Shown in pieces: positions 6,175-9,146 of a stretch of 9,146 nucleotides of DNA (its first letter is position 1; each line of letters starts with the position of its first letter). The position numbers and the translations under genes were made by a program. The stretch spans positions 1 to 9,146 of the forward strand of contig JAIPKF010000049.1 in assembly GCA_021733705.1 (NCBI GenBank). Direction: 5' to 3'. This DNA is from Chthoniobacterales bacterium (lineage in GTDB: Bacteria > Verrucomicrobiota > Verrucomicrobiia > Chthoniobacterales > UBA6821). The notes beneath the pieces are model-generated. The model did not search any database, was not told the DNA's origin, and was given only the letters and a program-made list of their open reading frames with translations.

Positions 6175-7578
6175 ATGAATCACATTTCTTCTCCAAGTAA
6201 TAACTACTCCTCTTTGTCAGGATATAAAGCACTCATGAACAGTGCTCAAAAACGTCAATTACCAGAGACAACGGGGGTCTTAGTCACAAGAGATGCAGCT
6301 GGACTTCCTCAGGAGTATCGACTCGTTACACAAGCTGACACATCTCCTGATAGTATTTCAATTAAAAGCACTAAAAGACATTTTCTCTCATCTGTTTTAG
6401 AAACACCGGGAACATTGCGAGGCAATCCCGAAGAACTCAATAGCATTGTACTCCCCAATGATGATCAAACTCCATTGACTATTGGACAGATAAGACAAGT
6501 ATTGAAGCAAAAAATTTCTCCTGAGGCTTGGTCTCAAAGCAAGATTCAAGAAATAAAATCGGGTCAGACAATAAGTGATCCTCGTCTAGTTACATATGAT
6601 CAACCATCCGTACCTGCGGAAGTAGTAGAGTTCAATGGTGAAAGTGATGACGAAGAAGCAGAACCGACTCCAACTCTACTACAGGCACTCTATGGAGTTG
6701 GTGAGGAAACCACAGAAGGATTGAGTGAGTCAGCGGGTATTGATAAATCTGATGCCGGTCTTATTGTTGGATTAACTGTTCCTACAGCCACATTAACAGC
6801 TGGTACTTTTTATTCTTCAGTTTCTATTAAACTTCTCACGGGTTCAGCAGTAGTCACAAAAGTGGCCCTTGCTGCGGGCCTTGCTGCTGGAGGGCTTGTT
6901 GCCTTAGCTGGTTTTCCTATTGCCGCTGGAGCACTCATGATCGGAATGGGATCCAAAAAAGAAGGGGTAAGCCTGAAAGATTATATAGCCTCTTTTATTT
7001 CGAGCAAGGGGGAGCCTATCAATCCTCAAGTTCAAGAAATGCTTGTAACTTGTGCCCAAATTCCAGAGGTCAATCGTCGAATTGGAATCGAAGAAAAGAG
7101 TGTGAATCAAATTCTAAATACTTATTTTCAAAAGAGCCCCATCAGGGAGAATTTTGAAACAATAGAATCTCTGAATTTTTTAGACCCCAAAGACCGTCAG
7201 CGTTTTGAACAAACAAAAAAAGAGATTCTAGGGCATGTAGAGGAATTAAAAAAAAGGGAGACTCAAGATACTGCTATCTCTCAGAGCAAAAGTTCATCTG
7301 ATGCAGGCACACCCGACCCAGCGGAGGATCTTTTTAGAGAAAGGATTCCTATTCATGATTTAGAAGAATCGATGAAAAAGCTTCTTGGTCATTATGATTC
7401 ACTCAAACAATTTATTGAGCAGGTTGAAGAACATACTTTACCTCATGCTGCATTAACTTCTCTCCCGATTGGTGAGAGAATCGAAGAAGACCACGGTTTC
7501 CGAGTTACTTCACACGAGGATCGAGGTGTTCGTATAGAAAGGGGAGCGATTCAGGCAGAAAATGTCAGTGCTTTATAA
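6175..7578 (+). CDS. unrecognised 467-residue protein with a central hydrophobic hairpin
   Basis: I do not recognise a family. It has no signal peptide. A Ser/Thr-rich N-terminal part (1-150) is followed by an acidic stretch (ESDDEEAE, 156-163). Two adjacent hydrophobic segments follow (about 193-217 and 225-258), the second rich in Ala and Gly (ALAAGLAAGGLVALAG); they are separated by a short SIKLLTGS turn, giving a hairpin that could insert in a membrane. The C-terminal 200 residues are hydrophilic and mostly helical, with two related amphipathic helices about 52 residues apart (KKEILGHVEELK at 348-359; MKKLLGHYDSLK at 400-411). The layout recalls bilobed-hydrophobic inclusion-membrane or translocator proteins of intracellular bacteria, but nothing specific proves this. 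The start has no Shine-Dalgarno; a repeat end lies 30 bp upstream. Length and composition support a real gene. Confidence 0.8.
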   Translation: MNHISSPSNNYSSLSGYKALMNSAQKRQLPETTGVLVTRDAAGLPQEYRLVTQADTSPDSISIKSTKRHFLSSVLETPGTLRGNPEELNSIVLPNDDQTPLTIGQIRQVLKQKISPEAWSQSKIQEIKSGQTISDPRLVTYDQPSVPAEVVEFNGESDDEEAEPTPTLLQALYGVGEETTEGLSESAGIDKSDAGLIVGLTVPTATLTAGTFYSSVSIKLLTGSAVVTKVALAAGLAAGGLVALAGFPIAAGALMIGMGSKKEGVSLKDYIASFISSKGEPINPQVQEMLVTCAQIPEVNRRIGIEEKSVNQILNTYFQKSPIRENFETIESLNFLDPKDRQRFEQTKKEILGHVEELKKRETQDTAISQSKSSSDAGTPDPAEDLFRERIPIHDLEESMKKLLGHYDSLKQFIEQVEEHTLPHAALTSLPIGERIEEDHGFRVTSHEDRGVRIERGAIQAENVSAL

Positions 7579-7603
7579 GATGCCTCTACTTTTTGGATTG
7601 GGC

Positions 7604-7785
7604 TAGCCCGGATATTTCATACTGATCGTGACGAGGAGGCCGCGAAGGCTGATGGGGTAAGGCAGACGATCATTTTGATGTAGGGCTGTATATGTACATA
7701 CTGTCCAAATCAAAATGTGAGTCTAACGCAGCATCCATTTGGCTTCCCGGCTTACGCAGTAGATCGGTATGAAATATGCGGGCTA
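7604..7785 (-). repeat. 182-bp MITE-like inverted-repeat element, copy 2
   Basis: The terminal repeats TAGCCCGGATATTTCATAC (7604-7622) and GTATGAAATATGCGGGCTA (7767-7785) are inverted copies of each other with 18 of 19 matches. The length equals that of the 4216-4397 copy, and the orientation is opposite. The arm at 7604-7671 and the central hairpin are conserved (about 91 percent with copy 1). The other arm (7719-7766) is the type also found at 2395-2456 and at 11-45. It sits between two convergent genes, 25 bp after the 467-residue gene stop. The hairpin (CATTTTGAT 7672-7680 with ATCAAAATG 7710-7718) could serve as a transcription barrier, though it lacks a following T-run. Confidence 0.88.
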
Positions 7786-7850
7786 ACCCGGATATCAGGC
7801 TGATTGTGACGAGGGGGCTGCTACCCTTCAACGTTAGGAAACATCAGCAA
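7784..7850 (-). repeat. shortened element copy abutting copy 2
   Basis: TAACCCGGATAT at 7784 shares its TA with the end of copy 2. It continues as CTGATTGTGACGAGGGGGCTG, closely similar to CTGATCGTGACGAGGAGGCCG of copy 2. The other end, CGTTAGGAAACATC at 7832-7845, resembles CATTAGGAAATATC at the right end of copy 1. It looks like an element with its middle deleted, about 67 bp long. It fills the space up to the stop codon of the minus-strand gene. Confidence 0.55.
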
Positions 7851-7858
7851 CACTTTTT

Positions 7859-9146
7859 CTATACTGAGAGATAACCATTTTTTCTCAAAGATTCCAAATC
7901 CTGATCATTTAAAGGCGGAGCGCTTGGTTCCGGAAATGAACTCAGCGGAACTGCAACAGGAATGACAGCTTCATCACGTGGTGGTTCAATACGATTATAG
8001 CGGATTTTAGCCTCTTCAAACCAAAGGCTCATAAAAGTGGCATTCTGACGAGGGGTAATATTTTTATTTACCGCATGAGTTAAAAGATAATCAGCAATAA
8101 CGCTCTCTGCATTTTGATGGCTTCTTTGAGCAGTTACTTTGCTTGACTCTGCATGAGTATAAGCATTATTACATCGTATTTTTTGTTGTTCATAACGGTA
8201 CTCCTTCACAGCGGCTTCTTGAGCAGATGTGGCAGAGATATTCATATCTTTTTCAACACTATCATAGAGATTTTTAACTAATCCTGCTCTCTCGATTGTT
8301 TCTGAAATAGTTTTTCCACTCAAACGAGATCCACGATTCATTCTCGAGGCTGACGTAGGAAAAGCAAAATTCGCAATAGCAGCTCCATATTTAGAAGTGA
8401 GTGCCTCTTTAAAGGAAGCGATTGTACGTCTATTCTCTTGAACGTGTTGATCATTTCTCCCTAAAAATTGAAAGATTGTTCCGGTCCAAGAACGTGGAGC
8501 TGCAGTAACCTCAGTGTGGTCCTCGGCTATCACAAAACGATCTTGAGGAGTATTTTCAACAGCATTGATAAATTTACTAAAAAGAGCAGTATCACTGGAA
8601 GTCTGAAAGCGATTTTCAGCAATGGAACGTATCCATTCTTTTTTGAATTGCTCGAGCGCCACCAAATCTTCCTTGCTAATAGGATCCAAGGGATCCTTCT
8701 CCTCGCTTTTGTGTTGAATAAAATTTTCTATCTTAGCAAAGACTGTTTTTTTGGCTTCATTACTACTTTGACGAGCTTCTGTTGCCTCTAAAAGCGATTG
8801 TTTCAATAATGAATACTGAACTTTATAATCACGACATGCCTCGACCGCTCTAGCATCAGCTTCTACGGCTTGAAAAATGGGATTCTCACATGCACGAAGA
8901 ACCTCTTCAAATAAATGAGCATTGGCAGAAACCTGTTGAATCGTTCTGGCGCTTAGTGGAACGCTCCCTTGTTCGAGGGAGCGTTTAAGAGAAAAGGAAG
9001 AGGGAAAAAAATAGCCAAGAGTGCTTTCTTGAAAAACATTACTCATGGCAAAATCTGCAATACGAGGTCCATATTTATTCTCTAATGCTTCCTCAAAACG
9101 ACTAAGGACCTCCTTGTTTTCATTTTGTTCGGCTTTACTTGGTCCA
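7859..9146 (-). CDS. unrecognised helical protein with a duplicated module, 5' end outside the window
   Basis: I do not recognise a family. The frame stays open from the ATG at 9046 to the window edge, adding 33 residues. That upstream part contains RFEEALENKYGPRIADFA, which is clearly related to SFKEALTSKYGAAIANFA at 211-228 (numbering from the 9046 Met). The internal ATG is therefore not the true start, and at least 428 residues are visible. Further matches between the two halves are LSARTIQQV (31-39) with LSGKTISET (242-250), AVEACRDYK (67-75) with AVKEYRYEQ (279-287), and FKKEWIRSI (134-142) with FEEAKIRYN (343-351). This is a tandem module of about 210-230 residues, mostly helical and rich in Glu, Lys, Gln and Ala. 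No signal peptide or membrane segment is visible in this part. The C-terminus is proline-rich (355-379), contains PSAPP, and ends NGYLSV. Convergent with the 467-residue gene. Confidence 0.8.
   Translation of the reverse strand, partial: GPSKAEQNENKEVLSRFEEALENKYGPRIADFAMSNVFQESTLGYFFPSSFSLKRSLEQGSVPLSARTIQQVSANAHLFEEVLRACENPIFQAVEADARAVEACRDYKVQYSLLKQSLLEATEARQSSNEAKKTVFAKIENFIQHKSEEKDPLDPISKEDLVALEQFKKEWIRSIAENRFQTSSDTALFSKFINAVENTPQDRFVIAEDHTEVTAAPRSWTGTIFQFLGRNDQHVQENRRTIASFKEALTSKYGAAIANFAFPTSASRMNRGSRLSGKTISETIERAGLVKNLYDSVEKDMNISATSAQEAAVKEYRYEQQKIRCNNAYTHAESSKVTAQRSHQNAESVIADYLLTHAVNKNITPRQNATFMSLWFEEAKIRYNRIEPPRDEAVIPVAVPLSSFPEPSAPPLNDQDLESLRKNGYLSV

Noticed and set aside
6259..6273. 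LPETT in the 467-residue protein as a sortase signal
   Set aside because: It is at residues 29-33 near the N-terminus with no following membrane segment and basic tail, so it cannot be a cell-wall sorting signal.
8468..8791. Plus-strand open frame opposite the right-end gene
   Set aside because: It lies antisense within a frame supported by internal duplication, and its product has no recognisable features.

Overview
This window looks like a piece of a bacterial chromosome of moderate GC (low-to-mid 40s percent by eye). It carries housekeeping genes with standard bacterial family signatures, interleaved with a dispersed family of short inverted-repeat elements and two large genes that I do not recognise. 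The lineage cannot be fixed from sequence alone. The gap-pgk-tpiA order, the GAPDH N-terminus, the scarcity of Shine-Dalgarno sites and the two orphan proteins make me lean weakly toward a PVC-group bacterium (Verrucomicrobiota/Chlamydiota-like), possibly host-associated. This is an inference, not a call.

Layout. Positions 1-287 hold a GC-rich, highly structured variant of the repeat element, cut by the left edge. Four genes follow on the minus strand, read right to left: aroK (3628-4176), gap (2414-3493), pgk (1074-2294) and tpiA (288-1061). gap, pgk and tpiA encode consecutive or adjacent steps of lower glycolysis. The 3' end of gap runs into a decayed repeat copy, which supplies its last 13 codons and its stop. 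A full 182-bp element (4216-4397) fills most of the divergent gap between aroK and purE. On the plus strand, purE (4462-5001) and a long Sua5/YwlC-type threonylcarbamoyl-AMP synthase (5004-6032) form a tight two-gene operon. A solo element end precedes an unrecognised 467-residue protein with a central hydrophobic hairpin (6175-7578). A second full 182-bp element, inverted relative to the first, and a shortened copy abutting it fill 7604-7850. The right end (7859-9146, minus) is an unrecognised helical protein whose start lies outside the window and which contains two diverged copies of a module of about 210-230 residues.

The most interesting signal is the repeat family. It has 19-bp terminal inverted repeats, a 47-nt central hairpin, one conserved arm and one exchangeable arm. 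There are two intact copies of exactly the same length, plus at least four partial copies, all in or at the edges of intergenic DNA. It resembles non-autonomous MITE-like elements such as Correia or ERIC sequences. No transposase, tRNA, rRNA or CRISPR array was seen in the window.
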